A stretch of 64,000 bases of DNA. Source: Gavia stellata (taxonomy: Eukaryota; Chordata; Aves; Gaviiformes; Gaviidae). Below are positions 32,801 through 45,300 of this stretch, one piece after another (position 1 is the stretch's first letter; each line of letters begins with the position of its first letter). A program made the position numbers and the translations under genes. The stretch spans positions 67,639,635 to 67,703,634 of the forward strand of contig NC_082595.1 in NCBI RefSeq assembly GCF_030936135.1, read 5' to 3'. Under the pieces are notes generated by a model that did no database searches, was not told the origin of the DNA, and worked only from the letters and a program-made list of their open reading frames with translations.

Positions 32801-35800
32801 AGGACATTCAGTCCAGCTCTCCAAACTCATCTGTTTGCAGCACAGAAACCTGAAGTGTGGAAATGTTTGTGGTGTGAATCCAAACCAGCTTCTATTACAA
32901 TAAAGTATCATGTTCTACATAAGTAAGTAGTAGGTTTTTTTTCTCCTGGTTTGATGCAGATCTTGAACAGTTCTTCCACATCTGTCTTCAGAAAAGATAA
33001 TTCATATGGGTGATGAAGTAAGATGGGGGGTCAGGCGAAAACATGTATTTTCTGTACAGATAGTGGGAAACCGCATAGAAAAATCAGTGCAAAGACAACT
33101 CATTCTGAAGAGGTGAACATAGCTAATTTGCTGTGTATTTTACCCCTTCTAAAAAGAGAACATGTGTGGCACTTGCTTAGAATGGATGCATAGCATTGCT
33201 GTCACAGTAAATCCATATACTTCCTTTATATTAGATCACTGTTTTATTTCAAGAGTTACATACACACAGGATGACAGCAAGCTGATTTTCCAAATTGCCC
33301 TGCTTTGTCACTGTTAGCTTCTGGCGTTAGGCCATCCAGATACTCTGTTTTTGAGATGTGCTCTGCCAGTTCCAGAGTTGTCCCTCCAACTACATCACCT
33401 TTCTGAAGGTCAGTTATGCTCCTACAGCAAGTGGTACATTACAATTTTTTTTCTTTTTAATAAATAATGATTCTGTTGCAGTATAAAGAAATAAACCCAC
33501 CCTCTCTCCCAACACAGGGCTCTATTGAGAAACCATTGAAAAGAACCTATAAAAGACATGGGGTTTATCATTGCTCTCCAGTTTCCTGACTCCTGTGAAT
33601 ATTCTCTGCCACAAGGATCCTATTAAATCAAAGGGATTTTTGAATAAAATGCTTCTCAGAATCTTTTGCTTCTCAATGTGAGCTGCCTGGCATACCAGGA
33701 ATCACCTATCAGGGTAAGTATTTTCCAAGGAACAGAGTGGAAGGATTGGAAGTGCTGAGGGGGCAGAAGTACCAGGGAGGGGAAAAATTGGCTTTCTGTT
33801 TTGCCAATACTTTCTCAGCTGCCAATTTCCACATATTGCTGCAGATGCTGCATGGGAGTGGAAACTTGCAGATAGTGTCACACAACTCTTGAGAGCCACT
33901 GCCACTGAAGATATAATTAGAGATCTGGTTATCCAGCTAGAGGTCAGGAAGCTAGAGTTAATTGCTAACCTGTTTATCCTACTCAAGGGATAAAGCACAT
34001 AAATACAGTTAGAAACTGCTTAAAGCCTCAGAGACCTCCGCTGAAAGCCTGCTGCAAGCTCAAGGTAACGGTTTGGAAAGTGCCTGCGGGAATGAAAAAT
34101 GTGGGATAGCGTGCAGCCGCCACGTACGCCGTGGTACAGCCAGCTCCGCACCGGCAGTCTGCAGAGGTCCTGCTTTGGCCACAGCCTCCCTCACCCCTCC
34201 CTCTGTTAGGGAGGCAAAGCCCCTCTATTAACCAAGGCTCTGCTGGGAGGGGTAGATATATCCTAAGCGACTTAAGAGGGGAAGGTCCTTTTGAAACCCA
34301 GACTTAGGTACTCTTGAAAAAGGTGCCCCAGACTTTTGTTTAAGCAGCTGCAGTTTACAAGCCCAGTCCTCCAAAGCCTTACTTGTGTGAATAGTCCTCA
34401 CCCTTCAGCCTAGCGTGGCTGAAATCAATGCCTCTTCACGTGCCCCTTTCATTCTTAAATGGCAGGAACCACAAGTCGCTTGTTTCCTATCCTTTCACCA
34501 CCTGATTTCCTACATTATAAACTCCCACATCTATCTATTCTGAGTAGGTAATGAAATCCCTTATGCCTGTACAATGCAGCCCACTTTCAACCGGAAGATT
34601 TCTTGTTACCCCTTGTTCTTACTAAAATAACTCCTGTGCATATAAAGACTTTGATTATCAAACCCACATAATGCAGCCAAACCTGAACAGGACTTCCACG
34701 GGGCTGGGGAAAGTCATTCCACCACTCCCCAAAGGCAATCTTCTTCCCAAGTCTCTCCTCTCTCCTCTGGAATATTTCTGGGCTACAGCACTTGAAAGAA
34801 GCCAGAAGAATTATTTTTATATCAGGGAAATGTCATTTTATTTTTACTCTCCTCACACTGGAAAAAACATCCTTTTTTTATCAAAGTTTTCAGAAACATT
34901 TTCCTGCCGCGCAGGTTGAGTGTGGTGTTTCTCCCCCCTCGTTTTCACCATCGCAAAGCCAGCAGCCTAGTTCAGGCTGCTTGCCTGGGCTCCCTCCGCA
35001 GCTATGAGGCATCCTGGGAGGGACGCGCACTCTCTTTTGGGAGAGGTGCTCGAGAGGGGGGACACCGGGGGCTCCCAGCACCCTGCTGCGCGGTGGGTGA
35101 CAGGTCAGCTGGCGAGACGAGTCTCACCCGAACCGCGAGGATTAGGAGCAATTGCAAAGCAGAAAGGTTTTGATGGCTTAAATGGTGGCCCTCAGCTGGG
35201 GCAATGCTTCTGCCCCTGCATTTAGGATAATACTTAAGTATACAACAAATTTTAAGTATGTGCTCATTGACTCCAAAGAAAATTAAGATTGTGCCTTGGC
35301 CTTGTCCTCTTACTGGCACACTCGCCCTAATACACTGTGAGGGAGCATATTATTGCCTGTTGCTTAATACAAACATGATGGAGTAGTTGATTCATATTAT
35401 TTAATAAGAAGATGACTGACTGTTCTGCATTGTCTGTTTGTGTCTTAGGAGCAGTAAGATGAATCCATTAACTTATTAACTTTTATTTTGAAATCTTTCA
35501 TGGAACTGTCATGTTATTTTGATTTGAGTAAGCAATTCATCTTTTTTAACAACTATTTTTTTGGTCCAGGGAGACTCATGTACTTCTGTTAATAGGTCAG
35601 AATTATGAGACGTATCACTCATGTTCAGAATCTTTTTGTAGTGTATAGCTTATTAATAATGGATTTGAATATCAAAAATAATGATATGCCGTTTCAGCAT
35701 TTAATTTTGGGGAAACATTCAGAAGATTTCCCCCTTGTACTGGCACAGCCAGTGATGAAGATAGAGCGAGACGAACTGTACTGTAGGTGGGAGCAGAGAC

Positions 35801-38800
35801 ACTGCAGCAGCTAATGTGAGGTTGAGCTTTAAATTTTTATGACAATTCATAAACTATTTTTCTAGCCGAGACCCTGGCTAATCGCAGCCTCTCCCTGACA
35901 ATTTCCTTGTTCTGATTCTCATGGATTTAATAGTGTTCGTGGGGGGTGAGCTGGGTGAGATAGCTTGCTCTTGTAAGCTGCTTATGCTTGTGTACATTTT
36001 TCTTCGGGAATGTCATGTCTTCAGCAAGATGTTTGCAGGCGAGTGATTTCTCTCCTCTTAATTCTTGTCTGTCTAATGGTTTTACTAGCGGAGGGTGGCC
36101 ATGTGGATTCAAAATGATGGCTCAGAAGCCTTTATTCTTGGTGAAATTGTACTGGGGTGTTATCTTTTACATCTGGTACCTCTCCATGCCTCTTCCCTCA
36201 TCTCCTTTCCACCCCTGGCCCCGCCAGCCTAGGGCTCTCTCCAACGCTTGCCATATCTTCCTTTTCAGATTTAGTCTGTGGGCACTGCCAAAACTGTTCT
36301 CATCTGTCAGCTTGACTAACGCTGTCTTTTCCTGTGTACATCCGCAGAGCAACTGCTGACACCGGGCATCTCCTCACCTTGCCCTCCCCTTTCACTGGCA
36401 GGGGCTACTGGCAGCCTCCCAAGTCACTGAGCTTCCCTTTGAAGGGCAGAAGGGACCTTGCTCCTCACCGCTGGAGCAGGGTTGGGTGACTCAAGGGCTT
36501 GTCTATCCCAGCATTAGGCAGTCGCTTGGTCATTTTTGGCTCAATTTTTCCTTAAGCGCACTTCCAGCTCTTCTTTACCCTGGAACCAGTGCCCTGTGAG
36601 GGAGTTTGATGTTGTAGCCTGGGGTTTGATGTTACTTTCTATGCTATGTGCCAGGAAGATGGAGAAGAAGGTGGAGCAGAACCTCATTTTATAACCAAAA
36701 TATCTTTCTCCCTTTGTGTGGTGACAGTGACCTCTGTTTTTGGCAATGTGTCCCGGTACCCCTGTTAGGATTGTCTTTCTAGCTAGTCTTTCACATCACG
36801 TCTCTCTCTTTCTCCTCACACCTTGAATGTCTCTGCCGAAGCCCCACTCTCTACCTTATTGAATACAACTTTCCTCTCCTCCTCAGTAAGATATAGAGCA
36901 TATCCAATCTCTTCCCTACTGCTGTTGCACCTTACTGTAGTGACTCCTGCTTTGCCAGCGTCAGCAGTCTGATGGTCCTGTCTCTGTGCATGGGCTGTCC
37001 TTTCTGAACGAGCAAGTTCATGCTTTATCACCTCACCCTTACAATTCCCTCTCAATGCCATTTCAGCTGAAAAGCCTGCAAAAATTGCCACCCACTCATG
37101 GCTAGGTACAGGACCAATAAATACTTTAAAAACCTATTTTCTTTGGATGTGCCTTTTAAGGATGTTTGGATATATCCCTGACTGACTCAGTACCATCCAG
37201 GGACATCTCTCCAGCCCCTGTTCCTGCTGCTCTGCCCTGCATCCTTCTCCCTCTCATCGTTCAGGCTGCTTTGCTGCACCCATTAGCTGTAACTGGCATG
37301 AAACTGGTGCTTCCCCTCTCCACATCGGTGACCTCCAATTACTTCATTCCAGTGGGTATGGACAGTCTCCGGTGATTCACACTGTGGCGTGGGAAGGGAG
37401 CGTGCTGCTGTTGCCTGCTCCCAGCCACCCGCTTGCCTGAGGTTAGGAAGCACTTTCTCTTCAGCCGGCTCTGTTATAGGGGCATCGAGCTGCAGGAGAA
37501 AGACTGGGAGAAGTCCCTCTTAAAATGCCACAGAGTGCATTGCCAGAGCACATCACCTTCTGCAGTGCCAGGGTGAGCCACCTCTCGCAGGGAGAGCACA
37601 TTCACTCCAGGGTGCTGGCACGGGTGGCTGTCGAACTTGTGCAGCCAAATAATTGTGTCCCCAGTGAACGTCGGCAGCCCTGGGATTCCAGTGCACCCAC
37701 TTTGGCGGGAGCCATCTGCAATTTAAAACACCTCTTACTTGGAGCAAAGGATTTTGGCATGGACAGGAGTTGAGTTAGTCGCAAAATGCTTTAGTGCAGG
37801 GACTCTTCTTTTAGTGAATTTATGCTCAGCTCCCACTGTGGAGCTTCAGGTTTGATCGCTGTGTTGACTACATAGCATAAAACACACAAGAACAAAAACT
37901 TGACGTACGTATAAAGCTCATATAATAAATGCTGCTGGCCCTGAGGTAGCAAAGTGAATTTAAAGGTGGAGCAGATCTTGTCCTTACAGCTTTTTCCCCA
38001 CCTGCTGCCCCTTTTCTCCCACTGCAATTCTGCCCTATGCAGGCACTGTGCCCAAATATTCTCCACGCTTTCCCTCCCCATGTTTTACATATATTTCATA
38101 TATGCCTTACAGTAGTGAGCAGCTTTAAAATTTTCGTGTGGCTTACCTCACCCTCTCAACCAGGAATTTCATAAATAAATCACTGTCTTTCAAACCTTTT
38201 TTGCAGGTTGCATCTGTCTAAAGTGTGTGCGCTTCAATAAGTGTGCCTGACAGAGAAATTAAAAAGAAAAATCATCTCCCAAACAGAAACTATAAGAGGC
38301 ATGTTGAGCTAAACACTTGCTGCACATTATTACAAGGGGAATATGATTTGAGAAACAGTGTTTAGAAAGTAAAGGTGACATTTTGTTTCCCTGAGCTCAG
38401 TGGGCCAGAACTTCACCTGGGGTAAATTGGCGTAGGTTCATTGAAATCAATAGCTGATTTTCACTTGCTGGAACCAGTTCTGCTGAATTTTAGCCTTTGG
38501 TTATTGAAGGGCTTATTTTTTTCCTAAGGAACTAAATATTTCTTCATAGTAGTCTTGCTGTTAGGATTTATTCAGTTTTCTGTGAGTAATTCAAAGAGAT
38601 TGTCTACTGAGACTGTTTTTCAGTAGAAATGTGGATTCTTAACTAAACAGATCTTTGGAAGAAAAACATATATGCTTTTCCTCAAAAAAACTGACATGTA
38701 AATAGATGCTTATAAAAAAAAATGGAGTTTTTTTGTTAAAATTGAAAAATTTCAGCTGAAAGTGACCCCACATTTGATCTGGAAATGCCGTGCCAATGCC

Positions 38801-39655
38801 TGATGGGAAGTGTAGTTTGGGGATGTAGAGCCTGTATTTCCCTCTGTATGCCCTATTTCCCTGCTTTGCAGCTGCACAGTGACCAGGACAGGAGCCTGTG
38901 AAGCTCCTTGAGAGATCATGGTCTGTGAGGCCAGCCCTCAGGGTAGCGTGGGTGCATGAGGCATTGCCATGCCTGTGAGGCTTTGCAGTAATCTTCTTAC
39001 CTTGAAGGTTTTGGCCATTTTCCCTTTAGCTGAAGAGTCACTGACTTGAGAAATCTCAGAAAAAAATCCCACCCCACCCCATCTTCTTTTTCATCAACAG
39101 TCTTGAGATGTGGGAGTGATGGGAGGAAGAAGGAGGCAATCCCTTCCCCATCTCTCAGTCATTCTCAGAGGGACCCCCCTCACTATTCTGTTGAGTGTTC
39201 TCCTCCTGAGACCATTTGGGCAACGATTAATGGTCCTGGTGGAGACCCCACTCCTTCACAGCCTCCAAACACCTCTCCGTTGGGGAGCTAGAGACATGCC
39301 ACTTCCAGTGGGAATAAGTGAGGAGCTCGTGGGAGGGAGTCGTGGCTGTGGGAAGCATGGGGCAGTGGTGGTGGTGCTAGGGCTCTGCTGGGGGCCTTGC
39401 CGGCACCTTCTGCTCCTGGGAGAGGAGCGAGCAGAGCCTGAGTGCAGTGACATTCAGCCCGCGCCTCTTGCAGAGGAGCTCTGTGCTTTTAGGCTCAGGC
39501 ATTGCCATGGTGCCCATCGCCAGCCTTTGCCTAAGGGATAATGGACAGATCTTCTCATGTCAAAGTTGCCACCTTTGGTTCATAGAGCTGAGCAGCGTAC
39601 GTGAGCCAAAGGGCGGGTTTCTTGTATCTTTTGGTGAATAATAAGCCTTTACACC
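29813..39655. other. Gene-free interval between the two LTRs
   Basis: About 9.8 kb with no retroviral gag/pol/env frame and no primer-binding-site-like sequence right after copy A. It is therefore ordinary host DNA rather than a provirus interior. No gene is recognised. An octamer motif lies at 30149-30156. Confidence 0.55.
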
Positions 39656-40782
39656 TGTATTGGGTTTGTGTGGTAATGTTTGGGGATTGCTACAGGGGTG
39701 GCTTCTGTGAGAAGCTGCTAGAAGCTTCCCCCATGTCCGATAGAGCCAATGCCAGCCGGCTCCAAGACGGACCCGCCGCTGGCCAAGGCCGAGCCAGTCA
39801 GCAACGGTGGTAGTGCCTCTGGTATAACGTATTTAAGAAGGGGAAAAACAACTGTGCAACGGCAGCCGGAGAAGAGAAGAATGAGAATATGTGAGAGAAA
39901 CAACTCTGCAGACACCAAGGTCAGGGAAGAAGGGGGAAGAGGTGCTCCAGGCGCCCGAGCAGATTCCCCTGCAGCCCGTGGTGAAGACCATGGTGAGGCA
40001 GGCTGTGCCCCTGCAGCCCATGGAGGTCCATGGTGCAGCAGATATCCACCTGCAGCCCATGGAGGACCCCACGCTGGAGCAGGTGGATGCCTGACGGAGG
40101 CTGTGACCCCATGGGAAGCCCACGCTAGAGCAGGCTCCTGGCAGGACCTGTGGACCCGTGGAGAGAGGAGCCCACGCTGGAGCAGGTTTGCTGGCAGGAC
40201 TTGTGACCCCGCGGGGGACCCATGCTGGAGCAGTCTGTTCCTGAAGGACTGCACCTCATGGAAGGGACCCATGCTGGAGCAGTTTGTGAAGAACTGCAGC
40301 CCGTGGGAAGGAGTCACATTGCAGAAGTTTGTGGAGAACTGCCTCCTGTGGGAGGGACCCCACGCTGGAGCAGGGGAAGAGTGTGAGGAGTCCTCCTCCG
40401 GAGGAGGAAGGAGCGGCAGAGACAACGTGTGATGAACAGACCGCAACCCCCATTCCCTGTCCCCCTGCGCTGCTGGTGGGGAGGAGGTAGAGAAAGTCAG
40501 GAGTGAAGTTGAGCCTGGAAGAAGGGAGGGGTGGGGTGAAGGTGTTTTAAGATTTGGTTTTATTTCTCATTGTCCTACTCTGATTTTGATTGGTAATAAA
40601 ATAAACTAATTTCCCCAAGTCGAGTCTGTTTTACCCATGACGGTAATGGTGAGGGAGCTCCTGTCCTTGTCTCAACCCGTGAGCCTTTTGTTATATTTTC
40701 TGTCCCCTGTCCAGCTGAGGAAGGGGAGTGATGGAGCGGCTTCGGTGGGCACCTGGCATCCAGCCAGGGTCAATCCACCACA
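39656..40782 (+). mobile_element. Solo-LTR-like endogenous retroviral element, copy B
   Basis: About 1.13 kb, in the same orientation as copy A and closely similar by eye. It begins TGTATTGGG and ends CCACCACA. The TATA-like word is at 39830-39836 and AATAAA at 40595-40600. Flanks ACACC (39651-39655) and ACGCC (40783-40787) agree at four of five positions, supporting a 5-bp target-site duplication with one later change. Relative to copy A it carries an additional unit of about 40 bases near 40022-40062 and lacks a few bases near its 5' end. Confidence 0.75.
39965..40380 (+). repeat. Degenerate tandem repeat inside LTR copy B
   Basis: Same internal repeat as in copy A with one additional unit. 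The 227- and 242-residue frames over it on opposite strands are repeat-derived and not genes. Confidence 0.75.
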
Positions 40783-42246
40783 ACGCCATTCCTGTTTTCA
40801 TTTGAAAGCACTGCAGATAATCTGAGTGATGTTTACTTGCAGTAAGACCACTTTACACTGGGACCTTAAAAGGGCAAGCACTAAATTTCCCCTCTCTTTA
40901 AGACCTTTGTTTATTGCCAGAAGGGGTTAAAGTCGCCCTTGTGGAAAGGAAAGGAGAGTTTATTTATTCCAAAGGCAATTTTACTTAAATCCTGTAGGAA
41001 GGTTGATTTTTCTATATACAGTTTTATGTTTGGATTGTGCTCAGAAATAGCAGTAGAAATACTAAATGCATACCTAACATGTATGTACAGCCTTCTCTTT
41101 GTTTTTCTAGTAGGCACAACACAGGATGGCCCTGCCTGCTTCCCACTGGACTCAGCATCCCTCTCTGCCTCTCACCTTACTTCAGCTGTGTGTGAAAAAC
41201 TATTCATGCAATGGCCTCGGGATCACCAGAAAAACAGCGTCATTTAAAGAGGGCATGTTCATACTTAGGTGGAGCTTTACTGCATTTTAATCTCTATATC
41301 CTTAAACCTATAAATATACTCTAATGTTACAATCAATTTTGAACTTTTTAACTTGATTTTAAGGCCATCTTTTTTCCCTTTCCTTAACTGAATTGGGAAA
41401 AAAATACCCAAACAAAAGTCTGCATGGTGATTGTGCGCTGTAAGTTGCTGTGCTCTTTTGCATAAAAGATTTTCCATATTGCAGCAGGGGGCCTTCCCCT
41501 GGTATGTCAGTAAGAAGAAGAAAATTCATTTCTTACACCCGCTTGTCATTTGCCCTTTTATGATTGAACCATATAGCATCAGACAACTGCAAAAATGACA
41601 AAAGCTTTTGCAACTGAATACATCTGATAATTGTGGCGTTCGGCTAAATTTAGGACTACACTGGTTGATATTGCAGTGTCCAACAGAGAAAAAAAAAGAA
41701 GAAACAGTGTGTAATTCTGTTTTACAGACTGAGAAACTTTAGTGTTTATCTTACATGATCCATCACCTTAAATAATGTTTCTATTTTGTTAATCTTTTAG
41801 ATTTTAAGGATTTTTTTTATTTTAAGGATTATTATTTTTTTAAATACAAACCAAGCCTCTAAATACTTCAAAGAAGCAGGTACATATGGGGTTGCCTTTT
41901 CAGTTTATGAACTTAGAGGTTAAAGAGATTCACCTTTGCAGAGAGCCTGCAAAGCATGTACAGTCCCTGGGGTTCATGCGTGCTTTGGGGCATGAGGGCT
42001 ACGAGATCTTCCTGAGAAGCAAATTTGCTGTGCTGGTACTGTAAGAAGTTACAGGAAAGTCAGGGAGATTTGGCAAATGGACCCCCTCCCCCCCAGCATT
42101 TTTCCTTTATGCAATGGAGACAATGATTTTATGCTGCCTTTGGAAGTGTCCTGAGTTCCAGGTGTTTGTGTTAACCAAGAATATTGTATTTATTCAAACA
42201 AACCAGACTCAGCAATTGATGAGTTTTAAAATCTAGGTGGGAGCCA

Positions 42247-42312
42247 TATGGTCTAGATGACCTTTAAAGGTCCCTTCCAACCCAAACAATTCTGTGATTC
42301 TATGATTCTATG
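42247..42312 (+). mobile_element. CR1 LINE 3'-end fragment
   Basis: This short fragment matches the 3' terminus of avian CR1: a TCTAGATGACCTTTAAAGG-type segment, then TTCCAACC, then ATTCTGTG/ATTCTATG octamer units. Only about 65 bases are recognisable, consistent with extreme 5' truncation or with a short element using a CR1 tail. Confidence 0.85.
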
Positions 42313-45300
42313 GTCTGTTCCAAAGCTTATTGGTATCAATGGGAAGATTCTTTTTTAAAGGGTACCAGTTAAAAGCAGGTTCTGATTTTGACTTTGGCCA
42401 AATTGTGTTGAAATTTGCATTCCTAAGAATATGAGAATAGCATGAGAAATAGAATTGTAGAAGAGTTCAAGGAAACATGCTTAAGATTTTGATGCACCGG
42501 TAAAACTATTTCAACCTATCAAGACAATTTAAAACAATATAAACACTCCCTGTTAATCTATAGTAATCATTACATGACTTGATTAAATGTAATCTGGCAA
42601 AATATACACCACTTGGGGGACTCTGCTCTGCACCTTGCCCAGGCAAAAGCTCCAGTGAGAGGTTTTCATCAGCTGTGCAATGCTGAGGCTTTGAAAACTT
42701 CGCCGGTCTATAGTCTAACACAAATCGATGTAACTAATAGTATTAGACTGATATTACAAACAAATCATTTTCTTCCAGAGCAGAAAAATCTTTCCATCAG
42801 ATCATGAGAGGATACTGAAGTGAGAAATTATTTTATATGAAGTTCTTTCCAATGGTTATCATTCGTATATGTAGCTATTTAGGGTTTTCTGAGAGCAGTT
42901 TGAAGTTCTTGTTATTGATTTGATGCGTTTTAATGTATTTTCATGACCTTTCAAAACACATTGTTAAAAATTCTGTATTTACTTTGTTGCTCTGTGAAGA
43001 CATTGATATGATTAATATTTAACCTGCGTACCTGCAGTATGAATCCTCCCTTCCTCATCCGCATCATATACATAGCAGTCAGGAGCACTGTCCCCTTCCT
43101 TTCCTACTGAACTAGAGAGAAACACCACGATCAAAGAGGGGTACAGTAAAAAAAGAAAGGGGTGACAGATGTGGCAGGCACCAGTCACATTGGAGGAAAG
43201 TGCTTAAAAAATATTTTTCAATTTCCAGATGTATCTTAGTTTCATGGTTATTAATTTATCAGGAAACTTGGGTCTGGAGGACAACGAAAAGATGTGTTTT
43301 GTGTAGGAGGGGGGAGAAGAAAATGAATCCAAAGCCTGGTGGGTGAGTGATGGGGTTTTTCTGGGCCGAATTCAGTGGCACCAAAAAGGGACCAAGTATG
43401 GCTTCGGGGCATTAGTGCCAGTGGGACCTGGTGGGACGTTGAGGTTTTCACGCCCCCCTCTAGCACTTTCAGGTTTTAGTTCCCTATGAAAAGAAAGGAT
43501 GAAGTGGACCAAAATGTTAATGGAAGAAAATAGAGGTCTTCAGTGTATTTGTCAGGATAAAGCTATTAACGGGACTGTAACTGTGATGAAAGTTCTAGTC
43601 TTTGACTTTAATAACGGCTGATGATAATATTATTAATACGGACGTTTCACACTTCATTTTTATTTCAGATTATATTTTTAAATATTTAAAATGGGCTTTA
43701 AAATATGGCTATTATTAGGACTTATCTGATGTTATGCTAAATTGCTATGTCCTTTGGATATAGTACATACATACAGGAGATGTGGCATACACTCCATCAA
43801 GTATCCTCCCTGGAATTCAATATGCAAATTATGGGACACTAAGATTTGAAGTATGATTTCTTCAATGTAGAGTATATAAAAATTATTGTTTGGGCTGATA
43901 CACAGCTTTAATGAAGGATGGGCGATATTTACTGTTCCCATGTTACATTTTTGCTGTCTCGGTGGTGGAAGGCTGGGGTGCCTCTGGTTTCTAATGGGGC
44001 TTAACCCTCCTCTGTGCACTGAGAGCTCTCCTATCCGGTGTGCTATTGAGCAAAGCGCTGCAGCACAGGATGAGTCCCCATGCACGAGGGCTTTGCTGAA
44101 CCGAAGTTTTAACCTTGCCAGAGGTGACATACATTACGGAGCGGACTGATTTCCTCCCTTGGTTGCAGTTGTGTGAAAGCATTTGTATAAAGGAGCTATA
44201 GGCAAGGTCCGAGTGTGCAGTCCCAGCAGCTGTGATGAGCCTGTGGGGCTGCAGCAGCTGGAGGACTGGGCTATGGAGCTGGGGGAAGAGGTGCAACAGG
44301 GCCCAGGGGATCCCAGCTCATTCTTGCAGCAGTTGCACTATGGTTTTGCATTCCTTGTGTTCATAGGCTTGGGGAGCTGCTGGGAGCCTCACAGCCAGTT
44401 TGAATTTGTGGGAGGAGAAGGCCCAGCTATGATGAGCTGGCTGAAATGTGCCTTGATGTAGCTTGTCGTCATCAAAGGAGTGACCAGCTGCTGTGGCTTT
44501 GACAAGCTAAACTCAAATTCAGCGTCTCTGCACTAGAGTCACTCCTGCTTGTCTTGCAGCCAGCCTGAGTGGGGCAGATGGAGGGCACGTGTCTAGCTGG
44601 AGGTCAGACAGTAAGTCAATAGCTTTATCAAGCTGAGATACGGGGACCTTTTATTTTCCCAAAACCATATGCTCCTCTCTTTTATGTCTTCTGGGGGTGG
44701 CAGATGGGTAGAACCCACCTCCTTTCAGAGCAAAGGTGGCTGGTGACAGGGTAAATGCCACTACACCTTCCCAGAGGGTGCTGTGCTGTGTGTGACACTT
44801 ACACGATAAAGAGGGGTCTGGGGAAGATGAGAGTCATTGGGAACATCCATTTAGCTTCTCTTCTAGCCTTGCTGGCACTGCTTAGCCTAACGCAGCGCAA
44901 ACTCCTGCTTTTTACACGGTGAGGTTTTCTGGAGGGCTGCTTTAAGTCCATGGGTCAGTAAAACCAGTGGATGCCAGCTGCTTTTCTAGAGATCCTGGGG
45001 GAGACTCAGGGGGTAACCAGGAGATTTTATACTGTCAGATCAACAAATCTCCCAAATGTCTGGATGGACACAGTCTCTGTCCTTCTCTGGCTGACACTTA
45101 GTCCCCTTGCCGCAGCCGTGGGATGAGACGGCACTGGCAGATAGTTAGCCAGAAGTTCTGCCTGACTGGGGAGAGGAGTTTTCCCTTTGAAGCAAAACTC
45201 TGTGCCTTGACGGACCCAGCTCCCCCACCCCTTGATCTCCTTCAGAATCCTGCCAGCTGCCCTGCTCCCGTTCCCTTCCCTGAACACCAGCTCTGCTGCT

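Noticed and set aside
39718..40446. Opposed frames of 227 and 242 codons, and matching frames near 28.9-29.5 kb, as genes
   Set aside because: They lie wholly inside the LTR-like elements and reflect the internal tandem repeat. They resemble no known protein.
28710..40782. One provirus with two LTRs and a 9.8-kb interior
   Set aside because: The interior has no gag, pol or env frames and no primer-binding-site-like sequence after copy A. The outer flanks (GCAGA and ACGCC) do not match, while copy B has its own near-perfect flanking repeat.
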